NCBI GenBank assembly: GCA_028278425.1
Contig: JANQEJ010000253.1
Coordinates: 19,406 to 83,405 of the forward strand
Source: Planctomycetota bacterium
GTDB taxonomy: Bacteria; Planctomycetota; UBA1135; GCA-002686595
DNA: 64,000 bases
Direction of reading: 5' to 3'
A program made the position numbers and the translations under genes. Below the pieces are notes generated by a model. That model was given only the letters and a program-made list of their open reading frames with translations. It did no database searches and was not told the origin of the DNA. Shown piece after piece: positions 18,105-28,915 of this stretch; within the stretch, counting starts at the first letter, position 1, and every line of letters starts with the position of its first letter.

Positions 18105-18209
18105 GTCCGACTCCCGTAAGGGTTTCCGGTCGCGCTCCCCCTGAGCCTGCGTAGCCGGGTGGGATTCAGGTACAGTTCCTGGCCAACCCACCCGCTAGGG
18201 GAGACTCCC

Positions 18210-19214
18210 ATGAAACGTTCGTTCGTCGCAGGGTTCGCCGCGACCCTGGCCCTCGCCGCTCTTCCGGCCGGGGCCCAGGACGCCAACGCGGCCTTGCAGG
18301 AGAAGTACGAGAAGAAGCTCCAGAAGGAGTTCGTCAGCAAGATCGCCTGGGCGCACTCCTTCGAGGAAGCCCGCGCCACCGCCAAGAAGGAAGGGAAGCT
18401 CGTCTTCGGGTACTTCACCCGCAGCTACGCACCGTGACCGCCGTGTAACCAGCTTGAGGGCGGGGCCCTCTTGAGCGATTGGTGGACGGAACTCTCCCAG
18501 GAATTCGTGCCGTACCTGAACGTCACGGCGCACCTCGACGACAAGCCGGACCAGGACCTGCTCACCGCCAAGGGCGGGAGCGGTTTCCCGACCTCCTTCT
18601 TCTTCGACCCGGAGACCGGCGCCGTGCTGAACGACTGGTTCGCGCCCAGCTCCGCCGACGCGGTCCGCGAGGTGATGAAGAAGGCGAAGGCCAAGTCCGA
18701 CGAGCTCACCAGCCTCCGCAAGGACGCGGAGGCGCGGCCCGACGACAAGCCGCTGCAGGCGGAGCTCAAGATCCGGCTCGCGATGATGCGCGCGGGCGAC
18801 ACCTCGATCGAGGAGCTCGCCGAGCTGGCCAAGACTCCGGGGCTCGACGAGGGGCTCTTGAAGGAGTTCGAGGGCTGGTTCGGCGCGATGCGCGTCGAGA
18901 AGCTCCTCGGCAAGGCCCAGATGGCCGAGACCCGCGAGGAGTTCGAGGAGCAGATCCGCGAAGGGTTCCACAAGCTCCTCAAGGAGGGCGTGCGCCTGGA
19001 CTACGAGCACCAGAACGCGCAGTTCTACTACGCCTACGCGTTCCACGGCTCGGTCGACGCGGAGGATCACGCCACCGCGCAGAAGGCCTTCGACGGCTAC
19101 AAGGCGGTCATGAAGCTGCTCGTCGCGCAGCGGCCGCAGTACAAGGCCAAGGTCGAGGAGGACCTGCAGAGCTACCAGGAAGCGCTCGACGAGCTCGCCG
19201 CCAGCAAGCGCTAA
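18210..19214 (+). CDS. Selenocysteine-containing thioredoxin-fold secreted protein (in-frame TGA at 18435)
   Basis: Read as one gene of 334 residues with Sec at position 76. The ATG has GGGGAG upstream and starts a signal peptide (about 1-22). Then come a helical stretch and a thioredoxin fold: FGYFTRSYAP, then TGA, then PPCNQLE. This places Sec exactly where the first Cys of CPPC belongs (U76-P-P-C79). The same frame continues without interruption through the cis-Pro segment GSGFPTSFFF and a long helical C-terminus to TAA at 19214. A 6-bp hairpin with a GGG loop begins 18 bases after the TGA. The protein is probably a periplasmic thiol oxidoreductase. A nonsense-mutated pseudogene is the alternative, but the intact 260-codon continuation argues against it. 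Confidence 0.85.
18456..18470 (+). promoter_or_regulatory. SECIS-like hairpin for UGA recoding
   Basis: GAGGGC (18456-18461), loop GGG, GCCCTC (18465-18470) forms a perfect 6-bp stem. The loop begins 24 bases after the TGA and starts with G, within the spacing and loop rules known for bacterial SECIS elements bound by SelB. An alternative overlapping stem (CCGCC at 18438-18442 with GGCGG at 18459-18463) is also possible. Confidence 0.6.
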
Positions 19215-19241
19215 GCGACGAGCCCCGGAGCAGAAGAAATG

Positions 19242-19271
19242 GGTGGCCCCCGCTATCCGGCGGGGGCCACC
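19242..19271 (+). terminator. Bidirectional hairpin terminator
   Basis: GGTGGCCCCCGC (19242-19253) and GCGGGGGCCACC (19260-19271) form a perfect 12-bp stem with a 6-base loop, followed on the plus strand by GCGTTTCTC. It lies 28 bases after the selenoprotein stop and overlaps the last codons of the convergent ABC gene, so it could stop both transcripts. Confidence 0.65.
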
Positions 19272-21150
19272 GCGTTTCTCGCTCCCCGCCGGTCCCCCCC
19301 GGACCAGGCGTTTTCGCGGAGCGAGGATTCGCGCAGCTTCTGCTGGACCACCAGCTCGAAGTAACGGCCGCGGCGCGCCATCAGCTCGCCGTGCGAGCCC
19401 GCTTCCGCGATGCGCCCGCCTTCGATCACGAGGATGCGCTCGGCGGAGCGGATCGTGGAGAGGCGGTGGGCGATCACGAAGCTCGTGCGGTTCGCGAGCA
19501 CGCGCGCGAGACCGCGCTGGATGCGCTGCTCCGTCTCCGTGTCGACCGACGCGGTGGCCTCGTCCATCACCAGGAGGCGCGGGCGGGCCAGGATCGCGCG
19601 GGCGAACGAGACGAGCTGCTTCTGCCCGGTGGAAAGGCGGTTGCCCCCCTCGCCGACCTCGGTCGCGTAGCCGTCCTCCAGCTCGGCGATGAAGTCGTCG
19701 GCGCCGGCGAGCCGCGCGGCCTCGCGCACCTCCTCGTCGCTCGCCTCCAGCTTGCCGTAGCGGATGTTGTCCGCGACGCTTCCGCTGAAGAGGTGCGGCG
19801 TCTGGAGCACGATCCCCAGGTTGGACTGCAGCCAGTGCAGCCCGCGCCGGGTGTAGTCCACGCCGTCGATCAGGATCCGGCCCGCGGTCGGCTCGTAGAA
19901 CCGCGCGAGCAGGCTCACGATGGTCGACTTGCCGCCGCCGGTCGGGCCGACGAGCGCGACCGTCTCGCCCTCGCGGACGGTGAGGTCGAAGTCCTGAAGA
20001 ACTTCCTCGCCGCCGTCGTAGGCGAAGCTCACGCCCCGGAACTCGATCGTGCCGAGCTCGTCCGCGAAGCCGTCCTCGGCGATTCCCTCGCGCGGGCGCT
20101 TGCGATTCGCGTTCACTGCGTAGCGGGTGATCGCCGCGTCGCGGATGCGCGGTTCCTCGGCGATGAGCCCCAGGATGCGCTCCGCCGACGCCTGCGCCAT
20201 CTGCATCTCGGCGAACCAGTGCGCCATCTCCTGCACGGGGTCGAACAGGTGTCCGGTCCACGTCAGGAAGGCGATCAGCGTCCCGACCGAGATCAACCCG
20301 GCGGTGACGTCGTAGCCGCCCCAGGCCAGGGCCAGCCCGGTGGAGAGGCTGCCCAGCGTGAGCACGACGGGCAGGTACAGCGCCGACTGCAGGCTGTTCT
20401 GCATCGACGCGCCGTACATCTTTCCGGTGAGGCCGCGGAACTCCTCGAGGTCCTCGTCCTCGCGCGCGAACACCTTGCTCGTGCGCACCGCCATGATGCC
20501 CTCGTTGTAGGCGGCGGTGATGCGCGAGTTGGTCTTCCGCACCGCTCGCGAGCTCGCGAGGATCCGGCGCTTGAAGACGGCGGAGACCCACGCGAGGAAC
20601 GGGAGCACGCTCAGCACGATCAGGGCGAGCTTGGCGTTCATGACGAGCATCGCCACCGCGATGCTCCCCATGAGGGTCACCCCCCAGACGAGGTCGAGCA
20701 CGCCCCAGGCGAGGATGTTCGACAGCCGCTCGACGTCCGACGTCATGCGCGCCATCAACCAGCCGGTGGGGCGGTGGTCGAAGTACGAGAACGAGAGATC
20801 CTGCAGGTTGGCGAAGCCGTCGCGGCGGATGTCGTGCGCCACGTGCGTGCGGATCTTCCCCGCGAGGCGGATGAAGGCCACGATGCACACGCAGAACGCC
20901 GCCGCCAGCGCGGCGTAGATCCACGCGTACCGGGCGAGCGGTTCGGTCGAACGGGTCTCCGCCACGTCGTCCACGACGCGCCGCGTCACCAGCGGAAGCG
21001 CGGCGTCGATCAGCGCCGTCAGAACGGCGAAGAAGACGAGCAGGATCACCTCGCGGCGATAGGGGCGCGTGTAGCCCCAGAGCCGCCGCCAGAGCGAGAG
21101 GTCGAGCTGCGCAGCGTAGCTCTCCTCGCGCGGACGTCGATCGCGGGAAT

Positions 21151-21154
<4 letters not shown>
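19253..21154 (-). CDS. ABC exporter subunit with consensus catalytic Glu
   Basis: A 633-residue half-transporter. Six transmembrane helices (about 35-320) precede the nucleotide-binding domain, which has Walker A GPTGGGKST, signature LSTGQKQ and Walker B LLVMDEATAS with the catalytic Glu. It starts with an ATGA overlap on its partner gene upstream. The two proteins differ in the way seen in heterodimeric exporters such as BmrCD/TM287-288: one composite site is active and the other degenerate. Such pairs export lipids, drugs or peptides. An acidic/basic C-terminal tail of about 30 residues is extra. The substrate cannot be told from the sequence. Confidence 0.92.
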
Positions 21155-22929
<1,775 letters not shown>

Positions 22930-22971
22930 GGGTGCAGGTGGCTCGGGAAGGGTTCCGCCCTCGCGGAAAAC

Positions 22972-23004
22972 GAAAGAGGCCCGCTCCGGGAGCGGGCCTC
23001 TTTC
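22972..23004 (-). terminator. Strong hairpin A, followed by T-rich tract on the minus strand
   Basis: A perfect 14-bp inverted repeat (22972-22985 with 22991-23004) with a 5-base loop. On the minus strand the 3' arm runs into CTCTTTCGTTTTCC, which fits an intrinsic terminator. It is the second of two hairpins after the small candidate gene at 23087-23161. Confidence 0.7.
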
Positions 23005-23023
23005 TCGCGCGAGGGCGGTTAAG

Positions 23024-23059
23024 CGAGAAGGCCCGCTCGGGGGCGAGCGGGCCTTCTCG
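23024..23059 (-). terminator. Strong hairpin B
   Basis: A perfect 16-bp inverted repeat (23024-23039 with 23044-23059) with a GGGG/CCCC loop. Its core GGCCCGCTC is also present in hairpin A, so the two hairpins are related. It starts 28 bases after the stop of the small minus-strand reading frame. Confidence 0.65.
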
Positions 23060-23086
23060 TTGGTCCTCTTGATCAGCTTGGAGCCA

Positions 23087-23161
23087 TCAACGATCCGGCA
23101 CGCCCGCGGGGAGCGCGACGTCGCCTTGCGGCGGCAGGAGGTTCATGAACTTCTGGATCAT
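23087..23161 (-). CDS. Candidate 24-residue small protein
   Basis: ATG at 23161 to TGA at 23087 gives MIQKFMNLLPPQGDVALPAG plus VPDR. GGAG lies 9 bases before the ATG, and two strong hairpins follow the stop, which makes a self-contained short transcription unit. The first ten residues are hydrophobic/basic. No homology is recognised, and at this length a chance reading frame is possible. It could also be a leader peptide or the label of a small RNA. Confidence 0.35.
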   Translation of the reverse strand: MIQKFMNLLPPQGDVALPAGVPDR

Positions 23162-23272
23162 TGGTGCTGACTCCGTCCGGGGACGGCGGGCTGTGCCGCG
23201 ACAACCGCGGCTCCAAGCGAGACTATCGGCGCTCTCCGATCTCGCAAGCCGGGAATTGCGAGAAAACTTTGG

Positions 23273-24538
23273 CTACTTCTGGATGACGACCGACGCGTTG
23301 GCGCCCAGCCGGATGTTCCCGGAGGTCGTGAACCAGCCGGACTGCAGGTTCTGGATCACCACCTCGTCGGGCCCGCCGTGCGGCACCGTCGGCGCCACGA
23401 AAACGAGCGTCCCGCCCGGGGGCACGGCCCCGATGAAGACGACGAAGAACTGGAGCGGGTCGGTGAGGAGCGTCCCCTGGAAGGCGGGGAAGAAGAGATG
23501 CCCCGGCTGGAGCGACACGAGGGCGAACGCCAGGTCTCCGGGAACCGCCTCGAAGGTCAGGGTCGTGCTCGCCCCCTCCACGATCGGCGAGGTGGCCGAG
23601 AGGGAGCGAGCGGTACCCGCGATGGGCACGTGGGTTCCCGCGTCGATCTTGACGTCCTCCCCGTCGACCCCGTCGGCGCAGGAGGCCGACGAGAACGCGG
23701 CCCCGCCGGTCCCGCTGGCGAAGGTGTTCTGGAGGTCGTGGAAGACGCTGCCGCCCTTGAGAAGGACCCCGCTGCCGCCGTCCGCCCCCTCGCCGCCGAG
23801 GGAGAGGATCGAGCACGCATCGTCGCCGTCACCGCCGTCGTCGCCGAGGAACGCCGACCCGGAAGCGAAGAGGAACGAGCCGTCGAGCACCGCTCCACTC
23901 CCGGCCGGCCCCGCAGGCCCGCAGGCCAGCGTGCAGGCCCCGCCGGGCCCGAAGCCACCGTCGAGCACGCTGTCGTAGATGGCCACGGTGGAGCTCGTCG
24001 CGACCAGGCCGTCCGACCCGCCGATGATGAAGGCGCTGGATCCCAGGCCTCCGTCGAGCTGGCAGCGCGAGAAGCTGACCGCCGACGAGCCGGTGACGTG
24101 CGCGCCGCCGCCGAAGCCGAAGGCATCCGGTCCGGCCTGCGAGTCCTGCACCGTCACGATGCCCGCGCAGTTCTCGATCGCGATCGCGGGGTCGCCGGCC
24201 GTGAACGGAAAGAACGTGACGCCGTTGACGTCGAGGTTCTGGATCAGGACGTCCTGCCCGACGGCCGTGTTGCGGATGCGCAGCCCCAGGTCCGGGATCA
24301 CCACGGACGCCCCGTCGTCGCCCACGACGCTCACGCCCTTGCCGTCGATCACCGCGCCGCCGTACGAGCCGTCGCGCACCAACACCACGTCGCCGTCGCC
24401 GGAGGCGTCGATGCCCGCCTGGATCGTCGTGAAGTCGACGCCGGGCCCGCCGTCGTCGTCGACGATCCAGAGCTGGTTCTGGCCGGACGCGGCGGACGCG
24501 AGCGAGGCGAGTGCGAGGGCCGGGACGAGTTGCTTCAT
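23273..24538 (-). CDS. Secreted beta-helix (pectin-lyase-fold-like) protein
   Basis: A 421-residue exported protein. Signal peptide at 1-20, then a conserved opening found in secreted right-handed beta-helix proteins (VDDDGGPGVDFTTIQAGIDA, the step from a periodic N-terminal cap to the helix), followed by irregular repeats with many Ser, Gly and Val and paired cysteines around 200 and 245. The last 90 residues resemble the shared C-terminal module of this window. AGGAGG lies 8 bases before the ATG, and TACGAT further up is a possible -10. It shares its fold with the two tandem proteins at 28916 and 30279. Carbohydrate binding or cleavage is possible, but no catalytic site is identifiable. Confidence 0.8.
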   Translation of the reverse strand: MKQLVPALALASLASAASGQNQLWIVDDDGGPGVDFTTIQAGIDASGDGDVVLVRDGSYGGAVIDGKGVSVVGDDGASVVIPDLGLRIRNTAVGQDVLIQNLDVNGVTFFPFTAGDPAIAIENCAGIVTVQDSQAGPDAFGFGGGAHVTGSSAVSFSRCQLDGGLGSSAFIIGGSDGLVATSSTVAIYDSVLDGGFGPGGACTLACGPAGPAGSGAVLDGSFLFASGSAFLGDDGGDGDDACSILSLGGEGADGGSGVLLKGGSVFHDLQNTFASGTGGAAFSSASCADGVDGEDVKIDAGTHVPIAGTARSLSATSPIVEGASTTLTFEAVPGDLAFALVSLQPGHLFFPAFQGTLLTDPLQFFVVFIGAVPPGGTLVFVAPTVPHGGPDEVVIQNLQSGWFTTSGNIRLGANASVVIQK

Positions 24539-24615
24539 GCGAAGTCCTCCTGTGCGGCCGATCGTAGCCCGGCCGGCGCGATCCCGCAGCCCGGACGCAG
24601 CGCGAGCGGTTTCCC

Positions 24616-25068
24616 CTACATCTCGATCATCGAGAGCGGGACCGGCGATCCGGCGCCGACGATGAAGACGAGGTTGAGCTTCGTCGGCTCGAAGAGCTCC
24701 TCGGCCTGCAGCGTCGGTTGCAGGGCGGGGTCGGTCCCCTCCTGGCCCGGCGGAACGACGTGCGTGAAGATGCGCCCCAGGATCTGCGGCGGGTCGTCGT
24801 CGAGCCCGAGCTGGAGCAGGACGCTGAAGTTGCGCGCCGGGCTGTAGTACATCGGGTTGAACCCGGTCGGAACGATGTCTCCGAGCCCGTCGGGCGGAAC
24901 GGCGTTCGAGGGGTCCGCTTCGCGGTGCGGAGGCGGCGGCGTCGTCACGACCGGGAAGGGCACCAGCGGCTCGGACGTCTGGTTGAAGATCCGGATCGTG
25001 TAGTCGCCGGACGCGCACGACGAGAGCAGGAGAACGGCGAACGCAAACAGAGCGGAGGCGAGCTTCAT
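24616..25068 (-). CDS. Lipoprotein, unknown
   Basis: A 150-residue protein with a lipoprotein signal (LLLSSC, Cys18). The mature part begins DYTIRIFNQTSEPLVPFPV and is beta-rich with a Pro-rich loop; it ends MIEM. I see no catalytic motif and do not recognise the family. AAGGA lies about 8 bases before the ATG. It lies 77 bases upstream of the beta-helix gene on the same strand, so the two may be co-transcribed. Confidence 0.72.
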   Translation of the reverse strand: MKLASALFAFAVLLLSSCASGDYTIRIFNQTSEPLVPFPVVTTPPPPHREADPSNAVPPDGLGDIVPTGFNPMYYSPARNFSVLLQLGLDDDPPQILGRIFTHVVPPGQEGTDPALQPTLQAEELFEPTKLNLVFIVGAGSPVPLSMIEM

Positions 25069-25178
25069 GGCGGTCCTTTCGTGCGCCCGATGGTACTTGC
25101 GCCGCAGAGCGGTCGCCTTCGTTTTCCCGTCCGGAAACACCGCGGAGCCCGTGCTGCGCGCGGCCGGTGCCCGCGAGG

Positions 25179-25184
25179 TAGGGT
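25179..25184 (+). promoter_or_regulatory. -10-like box TAGGGT, leaderless spacing
   Basis: TAGGGT ends 6 bases before the GTG start of the amidase. An AGGGG stretch overlaps the spacer, so a very short leader with a weak ribosome site cannot be excluded. Confidence 0.3.
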
Positions 25185-25190
25185 AGGGGC

Positions 25191-26711
25191 GTGCGCCGTC
25201 TCGCGATCCTCGTTCTGGCCGCCTTCGTCGCAACGCCCGCCGACGCGCAGACGCGCGAGCTCCTGCGCGCGGTCGGGCCCGACGGCGCCGAGGTGTGGTG
25301 GTCGAACCACGGCGGCCTCCTCGTCCGCGGCTGGCCGGCCGCACCCGGCGGGAGCGTCGTCCTCGGGCGCGGCTCCTACCCGCGCTTCGACGCGCTCGGG
25401 CGGCTCTGGTTCGAGCGCGCGCGCGACGACGGCCATCACCTGACCGCGCGAGAGCTCTTCGTGCTCGAGTCCGGCGCCGCCGCGCCGCGCTCGCCGCGTC
25501 CGGGCGAGCTTCCCCCCGACCGCGATCCACCGGCGCCCCCCGCCGCCGACGGGGGACTGCCGCGCATCTGCGTGGACCCCGGGCACGGCGGCTCGGACCC
25601 CGGCGCTCTGGGCTTCGGGTACGAGGAGGCGGACCTCGTCCTCGACATCGCGCTGAAGCTGGAGCAGCTCCTCGTCGACGACACGCTCGACCCCGCGGGG
25701 GGCGGCGCGTGGGACGTCCTCCTGACGCGCACCGACGACTCGACCGTCTCGCTCCAGGAGCGCGTCGACCTCGCCAACGCCTGGCCGGCGGACCGGTTCG
25801 TGTCCATCCACGCGAACGGCTTCGCGAGCCCGGCGGCGAACGGCACCGAGACGTATTGCTTCCAGGAGGGCACCACGGCGGCGAATCTCCGCGATCGCGT
25901 GCACGAGGAGATGCTCGCCGCCTGGAGCCTCGCCGACCGCGGCACGAAGACGGCGGGGTTCTTCGTGCTGGTCAACACGACGATGCCCGCGTCGCTCTCG
26001 GAGACCGGCTTCGTCACGAGCCCGATCGACGTCCAGAAGCTCTCCGATCCCGCGGAGCGCCAGGCGATGGCCCTCGCGCACCTCTTCGGCATCCAGCGGC
26101 ACTTCGGGATCGCGCCGTACGCGCCGGCCGGCTCCGCGCCCGACGGAACGCTCCAGGGCATCCTCTACGACGCCGCGCTCGGCAGCGGCGCGCCGATCGC
26201 CGGCGGAACGGTCGCTTTGGCGGACGGAACCTTCGCGACGACGAGCGCGACCGGCTTCTTCGCCTTTCCGCTGGACTCGGGGACGTACGCCTTCGCCGCG
26301 ACGGCGCCGGGGTTCGTCGCCGGCAGCGCGCAGGAGACCGTGACGACCGGCGTCATCTGGGAGAGCCTCGGGATCGTCGCCGGCGCCGTTCCCGCGCTGA
26401 CCGTCGACCCGCTGCCCGCGGCGGGCGCGCCGATGACGCTGGCGGTCGACGGCGATCCGGGCACGCCGGCGCTCGCGTTCTTCAGCTCTGTTCCGGGCCT
26501 GCCGCTCCTCGACCTCGGCGGGCCGGGCGTCGTCTGGCCGTCGGCGACCGGGCTGGGCTTCGCGCCGCTCGGCGCCGTGCCGGGGAGCGGAACGCTCGCG
26601 GTGACGTTCGCGGCCCCGACCGCGCCCGGCCTGCGCTTGCAGCTTCAGGCGCTCGTCGTCGACGGCGGCGCCGCGCGCCTGAGCAACGGCGCCGCCTTCG
26701 AAGTGCGGTGA
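25191..26711 (+). CDS. Secreted N-acetylmuramoyl-L-alanine amidase (Amidase_3)
   Basis: A 506-residue exported enzyme that should cut the amide between MurNAc and the peptide of peptidoglycan. Signal peptide 1-20; an N-terminal SH3-like region; an Amidase_3 domain with the zinc ligands H132 (VDPGHGG), Glu at about 145-146 and H207 (SIHANG); a carboxypeptidase-regulatory-like beta domain (about 320-400); then the shared C-terminal module ending with LQALVVDGGAARLSNGA. The typical late catalytic Glu of AmiC is likely at ETGF in about 275. The GTG start coincides with the signal peptide. The next gene overlaps by GTGA, an odd partner (lipid kinase-like). Confidence 0.88.
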   Translation: MRRLAILVLAAFVATPADAQTRELLRAVGPDGAEVWWSNHGGLLVRGWPAAPGGSVVLGRGSYPRFDALGRLWFERARDDGHHLTARELFVLESGAAAPRSPRPGELPPDRDPPAPPAADGGLPRICVDPGHGGSDPGALGFGYEEADLVLDIALKLEQLLVDDTLDPAGGGAWDVLLTRTDDSTVSLQERVDLANAWPADRFVSIHANGFASPAANGTETYCFQEGTTAANLRDRVHEEMLAAWSLADRGTKTAGFFVLVNTTMPASLSETGFVTSPIDVQKLSDPAERQAMALAHLFGIQRHFGIAPYAPAGSAPDGTLQGILYDAALGSGAPIAGGTVALADGTFATTSATGFFAFPLDSGTYAFAATAPGFVAGSAQETVTTGVIWESLGIVAGAVPALTVDPLPAAGAPMTLAVDGDPGTPALAFFSSVPGLPLLDLGGPGVVWPSATGLGFAPLGAVPGSGTLAVTFAAPTAPGLRLQLQALVVDGGAARLSNGAAFEVR

Positions 26712-27583
26712 AGCTCGTCCTCGTCGCCAACCCGCGCGCGGGTGCCGGCCGCGCGCCGGCCGCGGCGGAGCGAGCCTGCGTGCGCCTTCGATCCGCGGGG
26801 TTCGAGGTCGCCGTGCGCTCGACGGAGTCGGCGGGTCACGCCCGCGCGATGGCGAAGGGCGGCGACTTCGCGGACGCCGTGCCCGTCGCGGTCGGCGGCG
26901 ACGGAACGCTGCACGAGCTGGTGGACGGCCTGCTCGGGCGCGACGACGGCGTTCCGACCGTGGCGGTCTTTCCGTGCGGCGCGGGCAACTCGCTGGCGCG
27001 CGACCTCGGGCTCGCGGGCGTCGACGACGCGGTCGCGCGGCTCGTCGCCGGCGCCGAGCGTTCGATCGACGTCGCGCGCGTGCGCGTCGACGGCCGGACC
27101 CTGCACGCGCTCAACCTCGTCGGTTGGGGCGCCGTGGCGCGGATCAACCGCCGCGCGGAGCGCATGCGCTGGGCGCGCGGGCTGCGCTACACGCTGGCGA
27201 GCGTCGTCGAGCTCCTGAGACCGCGCCTGCGGGACTCCGGCGCTCGCGTCGACGGAGCTCGCGACGGGCGAGAGCTCCTCGGCGCCCTGTGCATCAGCGC
27301 GCACGTCGGCAACGGCATCCCGCTGGCCCCGGCGGCGCGGCTCGACGACGGCGAGCTCGACCTCGTCCGGATCCACCGCGCGTTCCGGCCGCGCCTGGCG
27401 TGGTTGCTGGCCGCCGCCTATCGCGGCGCGCACGTCGGCTCCCCCCTGGTTTCGATCCGGCGAGTGTCTTCCTTGCGCCTCGACCTCGATCCGGGTGAGT
27501 GGATCAACGTGGACGGCGAGAACCGGCCCGCCCGCGCCGTCGAGGTCGAGGTTCGCCCGGCGGCGCTGCGCGTGCTGGCGTAG
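26708..27583 (+). CDS. Diacylglycerol kinase-like (YegS/LCB5 family) protein
   Basis: A 291-residue protein of the DAGK-catalytic family, which phosphorylates diacylglycerol, sphingoid bases or related lipids with ATP. The nucleotide loop GGDGT is at 63-67 preceded by AVPVAV and followed by HELVDGL; GAGNSLARDL and the C-terminal beta sandwich with VDGE (WINVDGENRP) are also present. All main motifs are intact. The GTG start overlaps the amidase stop (GTGA), so translation is coupled. Cytoplasmic, probably membrane-associated; the lipid substrate is unknown. Confidence 0.9.
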   Translation: MKLVLVANPRAGAGRAPAAAERACVRLRSAGFEVAVRSTESAGHARAMAKGGDFADAVPVAVGGDGTLHELVDGLLGRDDGVPTVAVFPCGAGNSLARDLGLAGVDDAVARLVAGAERSIDVARVRVDGRTLHALNLVGWGAVARINRRAERMRWARGLRYTLASVVELLRPRLRDSGARVDGARDGRELLGALCISAHVGNGIPLAPAARLDDGELDLVRIHRAFRPRLAWLLAAAYRGAHVGSPLVSIRRVSSLRLDLDPGEWINVDGENRPARAVEVEVRPAALRVLA

Positions 27584-27588
27584 TTGTT

Positions 27589-27594
27589 TAGGAT
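27589..27594 (+). promoter_or_regulatory. -10-like box TAGGAT, leaderless spacing
   Basis: TAGGAT ends 7 bases before the ATG of the M18 aminopeptidase; no Shine-Dalgarno is present. Confidence 0.4.
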
Positions 27595-27601
27595 CCCGGC
27601 C

Positions 27602-28888
27602 ATGGCCAACACCGCGGCGCGCGAGCTCATCGGCTTCATCGACGCCTCCCCTTCGCCGTTCCACGCGTGCGCCGAGGCGGCGCGGCGGCTGAAGGCGGCC
27701 GGCTTCCAAGAGCTGGACGAGCTCGACACCTGGAACCTGAGCGAGGGCGGCTACTTCGTCGTGCGCGGCGGCAGCCTCGTCGCCTGGACGCTCTTCCCCG
27801 ACACGGCGCCCTGGCGCGGCTTCCGCATCGCCGGCGCGCACACCGATTCGCCCAACCTGCGCGTCAAGCCGCGGCCCGACACCGGGGCCGCCGGGTTCCG
27901 CCAGCTCGGCGTCGAGGTCTACGGCGGCGTGCTGCTCAACTCGTGGCTCGACCGCGACCTAGGCCTCTGCGGCCGCGCGTTCGTGCGCGGCGCCCACGGT
28001 CCTGAGGAGCGCCTCTTCAAGGTCGACCGGGCGCTCTTGCGCGTTCCGCAGCTCGCGATCCACCTCCACCGGGAGATCAACACCGAGGGGCTCTTGCTGA
28101 ACAAGCAGAAGCACATGGCGCCGGTGTGGGGACTCAAGAACGGCGACGAGGGCGGGTTCCGCGGCTTCCTCGGCGAGACGCTCGGCGTGGAGACGGACGA
28201 CGTCCTGAGCTGGGACGCGATGTGCCACGACACGAACCCCTCGGCGCTCGCCGGCGTCGACGAGGAGTTCGTCAGCGCTCCGCGGCTCGACAACCTCTGC
28301 TCGTGCTTCAACGCGCTCGAGGCGCTGATCGTCGTCGCGGGCGCGGAACCGGCCGCGCGAATCCCCGTCGTGTGCCTCTTCGACCACGAGGAGGTCGGCA
28401 GCGGTTCCTCCCGCGGCGCGGACAGCTCGATCCTGAAGGACCTGCTCGAGCGCACCGTGCTCGCCCGCGGCGGGACGCGCGAGGACTTCCACCGCGCACT
28501 GGCCGACTCCGCCTGCGTGTCCGCCGACATGGCGCACGGCACGCACCCGAACTACGTCGACAAGCACGAGCCCGACCACCACCTGTTCCTGAACGCCGGT
28601 CCGGTGATCAAGATCAACACCAACCTGCGGTACGCCAGCGACGGCGAGACCGAGGCGCTCTTCCAGGACGCCTGCGAGCGTGCCGACGTGCCGTTCCAGA
28701 AGTGGGTCAACCGCACCGATCTCGCCTGCGGGTCGACGATCGGGCCGCTGACGGCGGCCAAGCTCGGGATTCGGACGGTGGACGTGGGCTGCCCGCAGCT
28801 CGCGATGCACTCGATCCGCGAGCTCTGCGGGTCGAAGGACCCGGAGTACATGACGCGGGCCCTGGCCGCCTTCTTCGCGCCGCGGTAG
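27602..28888 (+). CDS. apeB: M18-family aspartyl aminopeptidase
   Basis: A 428-residue zinc aminopeptidase, which removes acidic (Asp/Glu) residues from peptide N-termini. The zinc-site motifs are complete: HTDSP from residue 80, the Asp site DRDLG, DHEEVGS with the catalytic Glu, and the C-terminal MHSIRE. The length is as expected for the family. Cytoplasmic, no signal. The ATG was preferred to a TTG six codons upstream because the conserved start of the domain is here and a TAGGAT box lies 7 bases upstream of it. Confidence 0.93.
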   Translation: MANTAARELIGFIDASPSPFHACAEAARRLKAAGFQELDELDTWNLSEGGYFVVRGGSLVAWTLFPDTAPWRGFRIAGAHTDSPNLRVKPRPDTGAAGFRQLGVEVYGGVLLNSWLDRDLGLCGRAFVRGAHGPEERLFKVDRALLRVPQLAIHLHREINTEGLLLNKQKHMAPVWGLKNGDEGGFRGFLGETLGVETDDVLSWDAMCHDTNPSALAGVDEEFVSAPRLDNLCSCFNALEALIVVAGAEPAARIPVVCLFDHEEVGSGSSRGADSSILKDLLERTVLARGGTREDFHRALADSACVSADMAHGTHPNYVDKHEPDHHLFLNAGPVIKINTNLRYASDGETEALFQDACERADVPFQKWVNRTDLACGSTIGPLTAAKLGIRTVDVGCPQLAMHSIRELCGSKDPEYMTRALAAFFAPR

Positions 28889-28915
28889 CTTCGGGAGCGA
28901 AGGGAGGGGATGCGC

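Noticed and set aside
18435..18437. TGA as a nonsense mutation making a pseudogene
   Set aside because: The downstream 260 codons are intact, the TGA sits at an active-site Cys position, and a SECIS-like hairpin follows. Not fully excluded without sel genes.
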